This document shows, piece by piece, positions 7,601 to 14,343 of a stretch of DNA of 16,208 bases. Where the stretch lies: NCBI GenBank assembly GCA_044359525.1, contig JBIKLY010000080.1, positions 1 through 16,208 of the forward strand. The letters are read 5' to 3'. The notes below the pieces were generated by a model. It had not been told where the DNA came from. It searched no databases and worked only from the letters and a program-made list of their open reading frames with translations. This DNA is from CAJBIL01 sp044359525 (GTDB lineage: Bacteria; Pseudomonadota; Gammaproteobacteria; Burkholderiales; Rhodocyclaceae). Position numbers and translations under genes: made by a program. Positions within the stretch are counted from its first letter, which is position 1. Every line of letters starts with the position of its first letter.

Positions 7601-7995
7601 GAGTCCGGGCCTTGAAGCGCGAGGAGATGACAAAAAAAGGTATCGAAAGCGGTTCTCTGAATGAGATCGAAGTCAGCGCGCAGGAATATCCGCTCCTGCT
7701 TGAGCGGGTCTATCGTGAAGCGAAATTTCCCAAGCCGCGTAATCTGGTGGGCATGGTCAAGTCGCTTCCTGTTGAGGAAATGGAGAAGTTGTTGCTGACC
7801 AATTTAACGGTTAGCGATGATGATCTTCGTGATCTGGGTGATCGCCGGGCGAAGGCCGTTCGTGACTGGCTGGTCGGTCGGGAGGTGCCCGCTGATCGTA
7901 TCTTCCTGTTGCCGGCCAGACCGGGCGAGGCCGATACGAAAGCGGCTTCCGATGAAAAAGTCAGAGCGAGCCGTGTGGACTTCTCTCTCAAGTGA
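4606..7995 (+). CDS. DUF748 / AsmA-like large envelope protein
   Basis: This 1129-residue protein has a short basic cytoplasmic end, one membrane anchor (about residues 21-40, LRVLLVFVAIGVLGFFVLPP) and a long periplasmic part made of repeated beta-strand segments of the AsmA/DUF748 kind (for example VRQVSINPYTLTLQLDGVAI and ISEIRLNGPKFRIVR). A Pro/Ala-rich linker lies near 700-730. Family knowledge (AsmA, TamB, YhdP, YdbH) suggests an intermembrane bridge for lipid transport or an outer-membrane assembly helper, but the function of this protein is inferred. The C-terminus from about 944 reads like an OmpA-like fold interrupted by a long insertion. ATG 4606 is chosen because of the adjacent TATAAT; ATG 4594 and GTG 4555 are in-frame alternatives. 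RmuC follows 60 bases later without a visible terminator, so read-through into rmuC is likely. Confidence 0.88.
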   Translation: MIDKTAITTTLRSPKTKKYGLRVLLVFVAIGVLGFFVLPPLVKSILLEKLAEALHRPVSVRQVSINPYTLTLQLDGVAIQEKGGGETVAGFDSLYLNLESSSLFRGGPVISEIRLNGPKFRIVRLADRRYNFSDLIDEFLARPEPASPAPTPPFSLNNIQIAGGSIEFDDQPNNEKHVLSEINLNLPFVSSLAYATESFVEPAFSATLNGASLVMKGKSKPFAESLESELSLDLDNLQLAKYLDYSPVALPIKVISGAFDSNLKITFRQEKDKPSTLSLSGTAAVKDLLVKDAADVPLVSVKRLDLGLGTVDLLNRKIVIDRMAIDSPEIHTRVGRQGTINWLDLLPKTQAGDESGVPPASPLEWSIAKATISAGAINWLDESGNKSVRARLDNFDLDLKNLDSKSADFAEFDVAWRVDAGEWLKVESMVVKDGKFSLPKREVLLGDVSLRGSRMLVRRTADGSIDWLKRPALRAVQSAQKEAKKEAKAPWKISLAKYRGEDIGLRFEDKTVLPVAVNVIENLAVEIDNLSLEPGQTTKVVTRFKLNGKGAVEIGGNVKLSPLDADLKLDLKTVELLPLQPYFTEKLNVAVTRGQVTVDGSLQLRQGAMASDRLAGGFTGKATIGDFNAIDKINSADFLKWKSFYFGSVDLHLNPDSISIGEVALSDFFARIIVSPEGKLNLLQIVRKDDQPAPISIAPEQPVEPAAGGAVESADGRSAVPLAVAARPQLPIVIGKVTLQGGTVNFTDNFVKPNYSARLIKIGGRVSGLSSAPDSVANLELRGSYDNIAPLNVTATINPLAAKPYLDLQADIKGIEMTSLSAYAAKYAGYAIEKGKLSLFVKYKIEKNQLEAENRIFLDQLTFGDAVESPDATKLPVRLAVALLKNRSGEIDLNLPISGSLDDPQFSIGGLVVKVIVNLFVKAVTSPFALLGSLFGGGEELSNVEFDAGRAALAPAALTRLENLAKALVDRPALKLEIEGRVDVERDPEGLKSARIDGRVRALKREEMTKKGIESGSLNEIEVSAQEYPLLLERVYREAKFPKPRNLVGMVKSLPVEEMEKLLLTNLTVSDDDLRDLGDRRAKAVRDWLVGREVPADRIFLLPARPGEADTKAASDEKVRASRVDFSLK

Positions 7996-8055
7996 AAAAA
8001 ATACGTCGGCGCTTGGCTGACAACCGGTGCCGTGTTTTCCTGAAGAAAGTTTTTG

Positions 8056-9402
8056 ATGAGCGATTTTTTGTTGTACGGGCTGCTGGTCCTGGGCGTCGTG
8101 ATCTTGCTGTTGCAAGTTGTTTTATTGCAGCGAACGGCCCGCGGTGTTGAGCCGGTTGAGCCCCATTTTCGTGCGCTGGAAGGCGGGCTTGAACGACTTG
8201 AACGCGAACTGCGCGAAGAGTTGGCGCGCGGTCGGCAGGAATCGGCGCAAGCTTCGCGCGGCGATCGTGAGGAGCAGTCGCTGGCACTTGGCCGCCTCGC
8301 CCAGACGCTGGCGGCACAACTCGCACAACTGGGTACGCTGCAAGGACAGCAGCTTGAATCCTTCGCTCAGCAACTGACTCGTCTGACACAGAGCAATGAG
8401 CAGCGCTTCGAGCAGTTGCGTCTGGCGATCGAGGCCCGGCTCGGTGCCATGCAAATCGATAACGCCAGCAAGCTCGAAGAGATGCGCAAGACGGTTGATG
8501 AGAAATTGCACGCGACGCTCGAGCAGCGCCTCGGTGACTCGTTCAAGCTGGTCAGCGAGCGGCTGGAGCAGGTGCATCGCGGGCTGGGTGAAATGCAGAC
8601 GCTGGCGGCCGGCGTTGGTGATCTCAAGAAAGTGCTGACCAATGTGAAAACGCGAGGGACCTGGGGTGAGGTACAACTGGAGGCGCTGCTCGATCAGGTG
8701 CTCACCGCCGAGCAGTACGAGAAAAATATCGCCACGCGACCGAAGAGCAATGAACGTGTCGAGTTCGCCATTCGCTTGCCGGGCCGGGAAATGGGTGAGG
8801 ATGACAACCGGCCGGTATGGTTGCCAATCGATGCAAAGTTTCCGATGGAAGACTATCAGCGTCTGCTCGAAGCGCAGGACCGCGCTGATCCGCTGGCAGT
8901 GGAGATTGCAGCAAAGGCGCTTGAAATGCGCCTGCGCGACGAGGCGAAGAAGATTCGCGACAAGTACGTCGAGCCGCCTTACACGACTGATTTTGCCATT
9001 CTCTATCTGCCGATCGAAGGCTTGTATGCGGAAGCATTGCGCCGGCCGGGGCTGGCCGAGGCTTTGCAACGTGACTGGCGAGTCAGCATCGCCGGGCCGA
9101 CAACTCTGGCGGCATTGCTCAACAGCTTGCAGATGGGCTTCCGCACGCTGGCAATCGAGAAGCGGTCGTCGGAGGTGTGGGGCGTGCTCGGGGCAATCAA
9201 GACGGAGTTCGGTAAATTCGGTGAGGCGCTGGAAGCGACCCGCAAGAAGCTTGAGCAGGCGACCAAGAGTATCGAGTCGGCGGGTGTCCGCACGCGGCAG
9301 ATCGAACGCAAGCTCAAAGGCGTTGAGGCGCTGCCAATGGTCGAGGCACAGGCGCGGCTCGGTGCGCTCGAAGAAATCGAAGCGATTGACGACGAGGAAT
9401 GA
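8056..9402 (+). CDS. rmuC: DNA recombination protein RmuC
   Basis: This 448-residue protein (E. coli 475) has an N-terminal membrane helix (about 5-25, LLYGLLVLGVVILLLQVVLL), a long coiled coil rich in Glu, Gln, Leu and Arg (about 35-150), and the conserved RmuC domain (about 185-420). The hallmark VEFAIRLPG...VWLPIDAKFP is present; Asp259 and Lys261, with an upstream Glu, resemble a PD-(D/E)XK nuclease core. RmuC limits inversion at short inverted repeats in E. coli; the biochemical activity is inferred from the fold. The ATG at 8056 is chosen over a TTG one codon upstream. It lies downstream of the DUF748 gene and overlaps the DUF3293 gene by four bases, so the three are probably one transcription unit. 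Confidence 0.95.
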   Translation: MSDFLLYGLLVLGVVILLLQVVLLQRTARGVEPVEPHFRALEGGLERLERELREELARGRQESAQASRGDREEQSLALGRLAQTLAAQLAQLGTLQGQQLESFAQQLTRLTQSNEQRFEQLRLAIEARLGAMQIDNASKLEEMRKTVDEKLHATLEQRLGDSFKLVSERLEQVHRGLGEMQTLAAGVGDLKKVLTNVKTRGTWGEVQLEALLDQVLTAEQYEKNIATRPKSNERVEFAIRLPGREMGEDDNRPVWLPIDAKFPMEDYQRLLEAQDRADPLAVEIAAKALEMRLRDEAKKIRDKYVEPPYTTDFAILYLPIEGLYAEALRRPGLAEALQRDWRVSIAGPTTLAALLNSLQMGFRTLAIEKRSSEVWGVLGAIKTEFGKFGEALEATRKKLEQATKSIESAGVRTRQIERKLKGVEALPMVEAQARLGALEEIEAIDDEE

Positions 9403-9812
9403 GCCGCGCTTCGCTTGAAGCTGTTTTTTGTGCGACGACGTACCGGCTTGACTTGCCGGGTGGCAGCATCGATTTGCGAATCGGCTGCGACAGTCCAGCT
9501 TTCGATGTGTTTTTGCGTGCGCAAGGCGTGTCGTGTTGGGGCATTGTCACTGCCTGCAACCCACAGGCAGTGCGTTTGTCCAATGGAGAGAACCAGCGCC
9601 GTCAGGCGCGGTTGCTGGCGCGACTTGCTGAATTGGGCTGGCTTTTTTTTGCTGCGTGCAATCTTGCTGATGCGGGGAATTGGCCACCGGAGCCCGGTTG
9701 TCTTATTCTTCAGGTGAATGAGGAAAAATTGCGAGCGCTGGCGGTCGAGTTTTCACAGCGCGCCATGGTTTATGGTGAAACCGGATCGCCCCCCCGTCTG
9801 CTGTGGATCTGA
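9399..9812 (+). CDS. DUF3293 domain protein
   Basis: This 137-residue protein shows the pattern of the DUF3293 family: an N-terminal YRLDLPGGSIDLRIG, a central WGIVTACNPQAVRLSNGENQRRQARLLARL, then GNWPPEPGCLIL and a C-terminal AVEFSQRAMVYGE...LLWI. The family has no established function. There is no signal peptide or membrane helix, so it should be cytoplasmic. Its ATG overlaps the rmuC stop in ATGA (9399-9402), which implies translational coupling and a possible functional link with RmuC. The gene contains a T8 tract (9643-9650) and a C7 tract (9789-9795) near its 3' end, both of which keep the reading frame as written. Confidence 0.78.
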   Translation: MSRASLEAVFCATTYRLDLPGGSIDLRIGCDSPAFDVFLRAQGVSCWGIVTACNPQAVRLSNGENQRRQARLLARLAELGWLFFAACNLADAGNWPPEPGCLILQVNEEKLRALAVEFSQRAMVYGETGSPPRLLWI

Positions 9813-9887
9813 GGCGGTTGTCGTGTTCGTGCGCGGTGTGTTGGCGTCGACCTTCATGTGGGCATACAAGAAAAGCGATGGAGTGCC

Positions 9888-12335
9888 ATGAGCAAGCAGG
9901 TTGGACGTTTCGAGATCCTTCGTGAGTTGGGCCGGGGTGCGCAGAGTGTCGTTTATCTGGCGCGTGATCCGCATTTGCAGCGCGAAGTGGCAATCAAAAC
10001 GCTGCATTTTTCGCGCTCCGATCCGCAGCAGAACGCGCAGTTGCTGGCTGAGGCGCGGATGGTCAGCCAGTTGCGTCATCCGAATATTGTCCCGATATTC
10101 GAGGCGGGGGAAGAGGCCGGGGATCTGTATCTGGTGTTCGAGTATGTGCCGGGAAAAAATCTCGCCGACTACCTGAAAATCAGCGGTAGCCTGACGCCGG
10201 TCAAGGCCATTGCGATCATGCATCCGATTCTTGATGCCATTGCGCACGCTCATGCGGCAGGGATCATTCATCGTGACCTTAAGCCCAATAACATTCTGAT
10301 CAACGAAGATGGCATGCCGCGTGTCATGGATTTCGGTATTTCGGCGCTGGTTGAAGCGCCGGCCAAGGATGCTGAGGACTTTAGCGGTACGCCGGCTTAC
10401 ATGGCGCCGGAGTACATCAATAACCGTGAAGTCAGCGAGCGGACAGACGTCTTCGCGGCCGGCCTGGTTTTCTACGAGTTGCTGACCGGCCAACGTGCGA
10501 TTCAGGGCCGTGGGGTATATCAGGTGATGAATCAGATCACCAATGAAAATGTGATGCTGCCCACCGATGGCAGCGTGGCGATTGACGACCAGATCGCCAG
10601 CGTGCTTTATAAGGCGGTGGCGCGCGATCCGCAGCGCCGGTATGCCACAGCAGCATCGATGCGCGAGGCGCTGGATGCTTATCTGGAGCCGGAGGAAATC
10701 GCACCATCGGCTGACGTCAAGCAGAGCACAATTGATTTCCTGCTGCGCCGCATGCGCCACAAGAGCGATTTTCCGGCACTTTCCGAGTCGGTCAGTACGA
10801 TCAACAAGATTACAGGTTCGGATAAGGAGAGCATTTCCCAGCTCTCAAGCACCATCCTCAAGGATTTTTCCCTGACCAACAAGATTCTGCGCCTGGTCAA
10901 TGCGGCATATTACCGGCAGGCGGGTGGTGGCAACATCAGTACGGTATCGCGCGCCGTGCTGGTGCTTGGTTTTGACGCGATACGCAATATCGCGATTACC
11001 GTGATGCTCTTCGAGCACCTGCAGAATAAGGGAAATGCCAATCAGCTCAAGGATGAGTTCCTGCGTGCCAATCTGGCCGGTATTCTGGCCAAGGAAATCG
11101 GGGCCAAGACCGCCGCGCGTGATGTTGAGCAGGCATTCATTTGTGCGATGTTTCACAACCTTGGTCGTTTGCTGAGCCAGTATTACTTTCCGGAAGAAAG
11201 TGAGCAGATCAAGCGCATCATCGAGCAAAAGGCTTGTCTGGAAGAGGCGGCATCGATTCAGGTGCTTGGCATTTCCTACGAGGATCTCGGGATCGGCATT
11301 GCTCACACCTGGGGTTTTCCGAGCCTGATCGTGAACAGCATGCGGGCGCTGCCGCCCGGCAGCATTCGTAAGCCAAACAATGTCGAAGAGCGTTTGCGAA
11401 TACTCTCGTCTTTTTCAAACGAGCTGTGCCAGGTGATTGCCGATGCACCGCCTGAGCAGCGGCAAAAACAGCTGCGCAAAGCGGCTGCACGTTACAGTGA
11501 AACGATTGCCATCTCCGAGCAGGATTTGCGACTGACGCTGGAAAAATCTTTTGCGGAAGTGATCCGCTTTGCCGGCGTCATTCATCTGAATCTGCAGCAA
11601 ACACCGTTTGGCCGGCAGATCAAGGCCAGAAGCGTTGAATCTGCAGGTGCAGGCTATCCATCCACGGAAAGCGGTGGGGTTTCGCGTGCGGGGCTTGCCG
11701 CAGTCGGGGCGACGGGTGGCGATGAAAATGTTGCCGAGACGGTGCTTTCCGATACTGTTCTGGCAGGAGTGGTGGATGGTCCGTTAACGAGTGGTGATGC
11801 CAGTCTGGTCGATGCCGGTGGTGCCGCTGAAGCCATCCTGATGGCCGGGATTCAGGATATCAGTAACACGCTGGTCGAGGACTTCAAGCTGAATGATGTG
11901 CTACGTATCATTCTCGAAACGATGTATCGCGCCAAGGGCTTCAAGCGGGTGATCCTGTGCATTCGCGACGGGCGTAATAATTCGATGCTGGGGCGCTTCG
12001 GTTTTGGTCCGGATGCCCCGGAAAAGGCCAAGCATTTCAATTTCCCGCTGACCTTCACGCCGGATATTTTTCACGCTGCTTTGTCCAAGAACGTCGATAT
12101 CCTGATCAGTGACACCAACGATCCGAAAATTGCAGCACGTATTCCGGAATGGTTTCGCAAGGGCGTGGGTGCGGAGACGTTCGTGATTTTTCCACTCTGC
12201 ATCAAGGGTAATCCGGTGGCGATGATTTACGCGGATTGTGATGGTGCCGGTGAAATCGTTATCCCTGAAAAGGAGTTGTCGCTGTTGCGTACGCTGCGTA
12301 ATCAGGCCTTGCTGGCGATCAAGCAGTCGACCTGA
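9888..12335 (+). CDS. Ser/Thr protein kinase - HDOD - GAF fusion
   Basis: This 815-residue soluble protein begins at ATG 9888, which has GGAG five bases upstream; a GTG 30 bases earlier is less likely. The kinase domain (about 8-275) is complete: glycine loop GRGAQS (15-20), Lys37 in VAIK, Glu55, HRDLKPNN (128-135), DFG (148-150) and APE (173-175), so it should be an active Hanks-type kinase. An HDOD domain follows (about 285-490), with the catalytic HD pair replaced by His423-Asn424 (AMFHNLGRLL), as expected for a non-enzymatic output domain. A Gly/Ala/Ser-rich linker (about 595-650) leads to a C-terminal GAF domain (about 650-815). No membrane helix is present, unlike PknB. Substrates and the GAF ligand are unknown. 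It stands alone, 75 bases after the DUF3293 gene and before a strong terminator. Confidence 0.93.
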   Translation: MSKQVGRFEILRELGRGAQSVVYLARDPHLQREVAIKTLHFSRSDPQQNAQLLAEARMVSQLRHPNIVPIFEAGEEAGDLYLVFEYVPGKNLADYLKISGSLTPVKAIAIMHPILDAIAHAHAAGIIHRDLKPNNILINEDGMPRVMDFGISALVEAPAKDAEDFSGTPAYMAPEYINNREVSERTDVFAAGLVFYELLTGQRAIQGRGVYQVMNQITNENVMLPTDGSVAIDDQIASVLYKAVARDPQRRYATAASMREALDAYLEPEEIAPSADVKQSTIDFLLRRMRHKSDFPALSESVSTINKITGSDKESISQLSSTILKDFSLTNKILRLVNAAYYRQAGGGNISTVSRAVLVLGFDAIRNIAITVMLFEHLQNKGNANQLKDEFLRANLAGILAKEIGAKTAARDVEQAFICAMFHNLGRLLSQYYFPEESEQIKRIIEQKACLEEAASIQVLGISYEDLGIGIAHTWGFPSLIVNSMRALPPGSIRKPNNVEERLRILSSFSNELCQVIADAPPEQRQKQLRKAAARYSETIAISEQDLRLTLEKSFAEVIRFAGVIHLNLQQTPFGRQIKARSVESAGAGYPSTESGGVSRAGLAAVGATGGDENVAETVLSDTVLAGVVDGPLTSGDASLVDAGGAAEAILMAGIQDISNTLVEDFKLNDVLRIILETMYRAKGFKRVILCIRDGRNNSMLGRFGFGPDAPEKAKHFNFPLTFTPDIFHAALSKNVDILISDTNDPKIAARIPEWFRKGVGAETFVIFPLCIKGNPVAMIYADCDGAGEIVIPEKELSLLRTLRNQALLAIKQST

Positions 12336-12354
12336 TCAGCTGTTCCGGTTAACG

Positions 12355-12390
12355 AAAACGGCCGGCACTCTCAGGGGCCGGCCGTTTTTT
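12355..12390. terminator. Strong intrinsic terminator, probably bidirectional
   Basis: A 12-bp perfect stem (12355-12366 with 12377-12388, core CGGCCGGC/GCCGGCCG) with a 10-base loop is followed by six T on the plus strand, ending the kinase gene. On the minus strand the arm ends in TTTT, so it can also terminate bamD, whose stop lies at 12408. The two genes converge on it. Confidence 0.9.
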
Positions 12391-12407
12391 CCAGTTTCAG
12401 TAGCCGC

Positions 12408-13202
12408 TTACCAGAGCTTCCACCACGGCTCTTTCCGGTCCAGTCCGCGCGTGTAGTACTCGCTCTTCGGGTAGTTCTTGCGCATGACGCGCTCGACGTC
12501 ATCGCGCAGATCGTTCATGCCCAACAGATCGTAGGCCTTGACCATGATAAACAGCGCTTCTTCGGTTGCCGGTGCATCCGGGTAGTTCTTCAGAGCGAAC
12601 TGGGCGCGGTTGATCGACGCCAGATAGGCCGTTCGTTTCATGTAGTAGCGGGCTACGTGAACTTCGTGCGAGGCCAGGGCGTTGACCAGATATTTCATGC
12701 GCGCAATCGAGTCTGCGGCATATTTGCTCTCGGGATAGCGAGTGACCAGTTCCTTGAACGCATCGAAGGACTCACGCGCACCTTTCGGGTCGCGCTCGGT
12801 CATGTCCTGATTGCTGACGCTGCCCAGGATCCCGAGGTCTTCATTGAAGTTGATCAGACCCCGCAGGTAATAGACGTAGTCGACGTTCGGATGGTTCGGA
12901 TGCAGTTTGATGAAGCGCTCGCAGGCCGCGACAGCTGAAGCGGGTTCCCCCGATTTCCAGTAGGCGTAGGCGATCTCTATTTGCGCCTGCTGGGCAAAGC
13001 GGCCATAGGGATAGCGCGATTCGAGTTTTTCAAAGTATTTGATTGACTTGTCATAAGAAGCCTCGTTCAGCGCTTCCTTGGCTTCCGTATAGAGCTTGTT
13101 GGCCGACCAGCCGCTGGTTTCGTCCTTCACTTCGGGGAAAAGCCCGCAGCCGCTAAGGACGATGGCGAGGAAAAGCGCCGCAATAACCGCTAAACTACGC
13201 AT
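12408..13202 (-). CDS. bamD: Outer membrane protein assembly factor BamD (lipoprotein)
   Basis: BamD is the essential lipoprotein partner of BamA in the complex that inserts beta-barrel proteins into the outer membrane. The 264-residue precursor has a classical lipoprotein signal: MRS, a hydrophobic stretch, and the lipobox LSGC with the lipidated Cys at 19. The mature part consists of tetratricopeptide-type helices (LYTEAKEALNEASYDKSIKYFEKLESRYPYG and following) spanning almost the whole chain, ending EPWWKLW. The ATG at 13200-13202 is chosen because GTGGAA lies eight bases upstream and the signal peptide then has normal length; earlier in-frame ATGs would add MFI or MFFCGMFI. It is divergent from rluD with 28 bases between starts, the same arrangement as bamD/rluD in E. 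coli. Confidence 0.96.
   Translation of the reverse strand: MRSLAVIAALFLAIVLSGCGLFPEVKDETSGWSANKLYTEAKEALNEASYDKSIKYFEKLESRYPYGRFAQQAQIEIAYAYWKSGEPASAVAACERFIKLHPNHPNVDYVYYLRGLINFNEDLGILGSVSNQDMTERDPKGARESFDAFKELVTRYPESKYAADSIARMKYLVNALASHEVHVARYYMKRTAYLASINRAQFALKNYPDAPATEEALFIMVKAYDLLGMNDLRDDVERVMRKNYPKSEYYTRGLDRKEPWWKLW
13191..13196 (+). promoter_or_regulatory. Possible -10 box for rluD
   Basis: TAAACT lies within the bamD signal-peptide codons, four bases before ATG 13201 and seven before ATG 13204. If used, transcription would start around 13203, either leaderless from the ATG at 13204 or with a 28-base leader to ATG 13231. No clear -35 is seen. Confidence 0.28.
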
Positions 13203-13230
13203 GATGAACATTCCACAGAAAAACACACAA

Positions 13231-14343
13231 ATGGATTTGCCCGGACAAGACGCCGAGCGCGCCGATTATAGCGCAAACCCGCGACTTGCCCTTGTCGTCC
13301 CGGCGGAGTGTGGCGGCCAGCGTCTGGACCAGATTCTTGCTCGCCTGCTGCCGCAGCATTCACGTAACCGGCTGCAGAACTGGATTCGCGAGGGAAGGGT
13401 GACGGTCGGCGCTGTGCTGGTTACCGAAACCCGGCAGAAGCTCTGGGGAGGCGAGAAACTCGGTATTGCCGTAGCGCCCGATGAGCGGACGGAATCGGCG
13501 GCACCGGAAGATATTCCGCTGCATATCGTGCATGAAGATGACACCCTGCTGGTGCTTGACAAGCCGGCCGGGCTGGTTGTCCACCCCGGCAGTGGTAACT
13601 GGACCGGTACGCTGCTCAATGCCTTGCTGCACTACGCGCCGCAACTCGACAAAGTGCCGCGTGCCGGCATTGTGCATCGTCTGGACAAGGACACCAGCGG
13701 CCTGATGGTGGTTGCCAAGACACTGGAGGCACAAACCGATCTTGTGCGCCAGATGCAAGCGCGCACGGTCAAGCGCTATTACCAGGCGCTGGTGCGCGGC
13801 ATTGTTGATCGCGCGGGCACGGTCGATGCGCCGATTGGCCGTCATCCGACCTTGCGGACCAAAATGGCCGTGGTGAAAACCGGCAAGCCGGCACGCACTC
13901 ATTACCGCGTTGTTGAGCCGTTTGTCGATTGCACCTTGGTTGAATGTGCGCTGGAAACCGGGCGCACGCACCAGATTCGGGTGCATATGACGTCAATTGC
14001 GCATCCCTTGGTTGGCGACCCGGTTTATGGTGGCGGTGCCAGCCGGATACCGAAGGGGCCGGCATTTGATCGTCAGGCACTGCACGCGCGTCGCCTGGGT
14101 TTCTTGCACCCGGCGAGTGGCAAGCCGATGATGTGGAAATCGCAGTTGCCCGACGATATGGCGGACCTGATTGCGATTCTCCGTTCAGAAGCGTTTGATG
14201 TACGCGCCATCGATGAGGACGACGATTGGGACGAGGATCTGGAGGGTGGTCCTGAAATCATCTATGCACGTGGTGACGGTGGAAGCGACGACGATACCGA
14301 CGACGTCGAAGATGTCGAAGATGCCGACGAAATTGATGAGTAA
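13231..14343 (+). CDS. rluD: 23S rRNA pseudouridine synthase D, with acidic C-terminal tail
   Basis: RluD converts U1911, U1915 and U1917 (E. coli numbering) of helix 69 of 23S rRNA to pseudouridine. With the ATG at 13231 the protein has 370 residues: an S4 RNA-binding domain (about 18-80, QRLDQILARLL...RNRLQNWIREGRVTVGA), the catalytic domain with Asp152 in HRLDKDTSG, the upstream LDKPAGLVVHPG, and GRTHQIRVHM near the end of the fold. ATG 13204 (or 13201) would add nine or ten residues; none of the starts has a good Shine-Dalgarno. An unusual tail (about 327-370) contains roughly 24 Asp or Glu in 44 residues and is absent from the 326-residue E. coli protein. The last eight bases overlap pgeF. 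Confidence 0.95.
   Translation: MDLPGQDAERADYSANPRLALVVPAECGGQRLDQILARLLPQHSRNRLQNWIREGRVTVGAVLVTETRQKLWGGEKLGIAVAPDERTESAAPEDIPLHIVHEDDTLLVLDKPAGLVVHPGSGNWTGTLLNALLHYAPQLDKVPRAGIVHRLDKDTSGLMVVAKTLEAQTDLVRQMQARTVKRYYQALVRGIVDRAGTVDAPIGRHPTLRTKMAVVKTGKPARTHYRVVEPFVDCTLVECALETGRTHQIRVHMTSIAHPLVGDPVYGGGASRIPKGPAFDRQALHARRLGFLHPASGKPMMWKSQLPDDMADLIAILRSEAFDVRAIDEDDDWDEDLEGGPEIIYARGDGGSDDDTDDVEDVEDADEIDE
13265..13270 (-). promoter_or_regulatory. Probable -10 box for bamD
   Basis: A perfect TATAAT on the minus strand (sequence context GCGCTATAATCGGCGC) sits inside the first codons of rluD and would give bamD a leader of about 55 bases carrying its GTGGAA ribosome binding site. The -35 is not recognisable. 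Confidence 0.4.

Noticed and set aside
8122..9069. 315-codon minus-strand frame inside rmuC
   Set aside because: It is fully antisense to a clear RmuC protein; its translation is Leu/Gln/Arg-rich shadow sequence without motifs.
9841..9868. Promoter candidate TTGGCG-N16-CATACA before the kinase gene
   Set aside because: Only three of six -10 bases match, so it is too weak to list as a feature, although some promoter is likely in 9813-9887.
9753..10760. 335-codon minus-strand frame opposite the kinase domain
   Set aside because: The plus strand encodes an intact kinase with all catalytic motifs over the same bases. The antisense translation has no domain features.
13096..13230. Upstream extension of rluD by 45 residues
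   Set aside because: It overlaps the bamD signal-peptide codons almost entirely and precedes the S4 domain without family similarity; only the starts at 13201, 13204 or 13231 are reasonable.
14171..14335. Upstream extension of pgeF into rluD
   Set aside because: The PgeF family begins close to the ATG at 14336, giving 243 residues as in E. coli. The extension would be a shadow of the acidic RluD tail.
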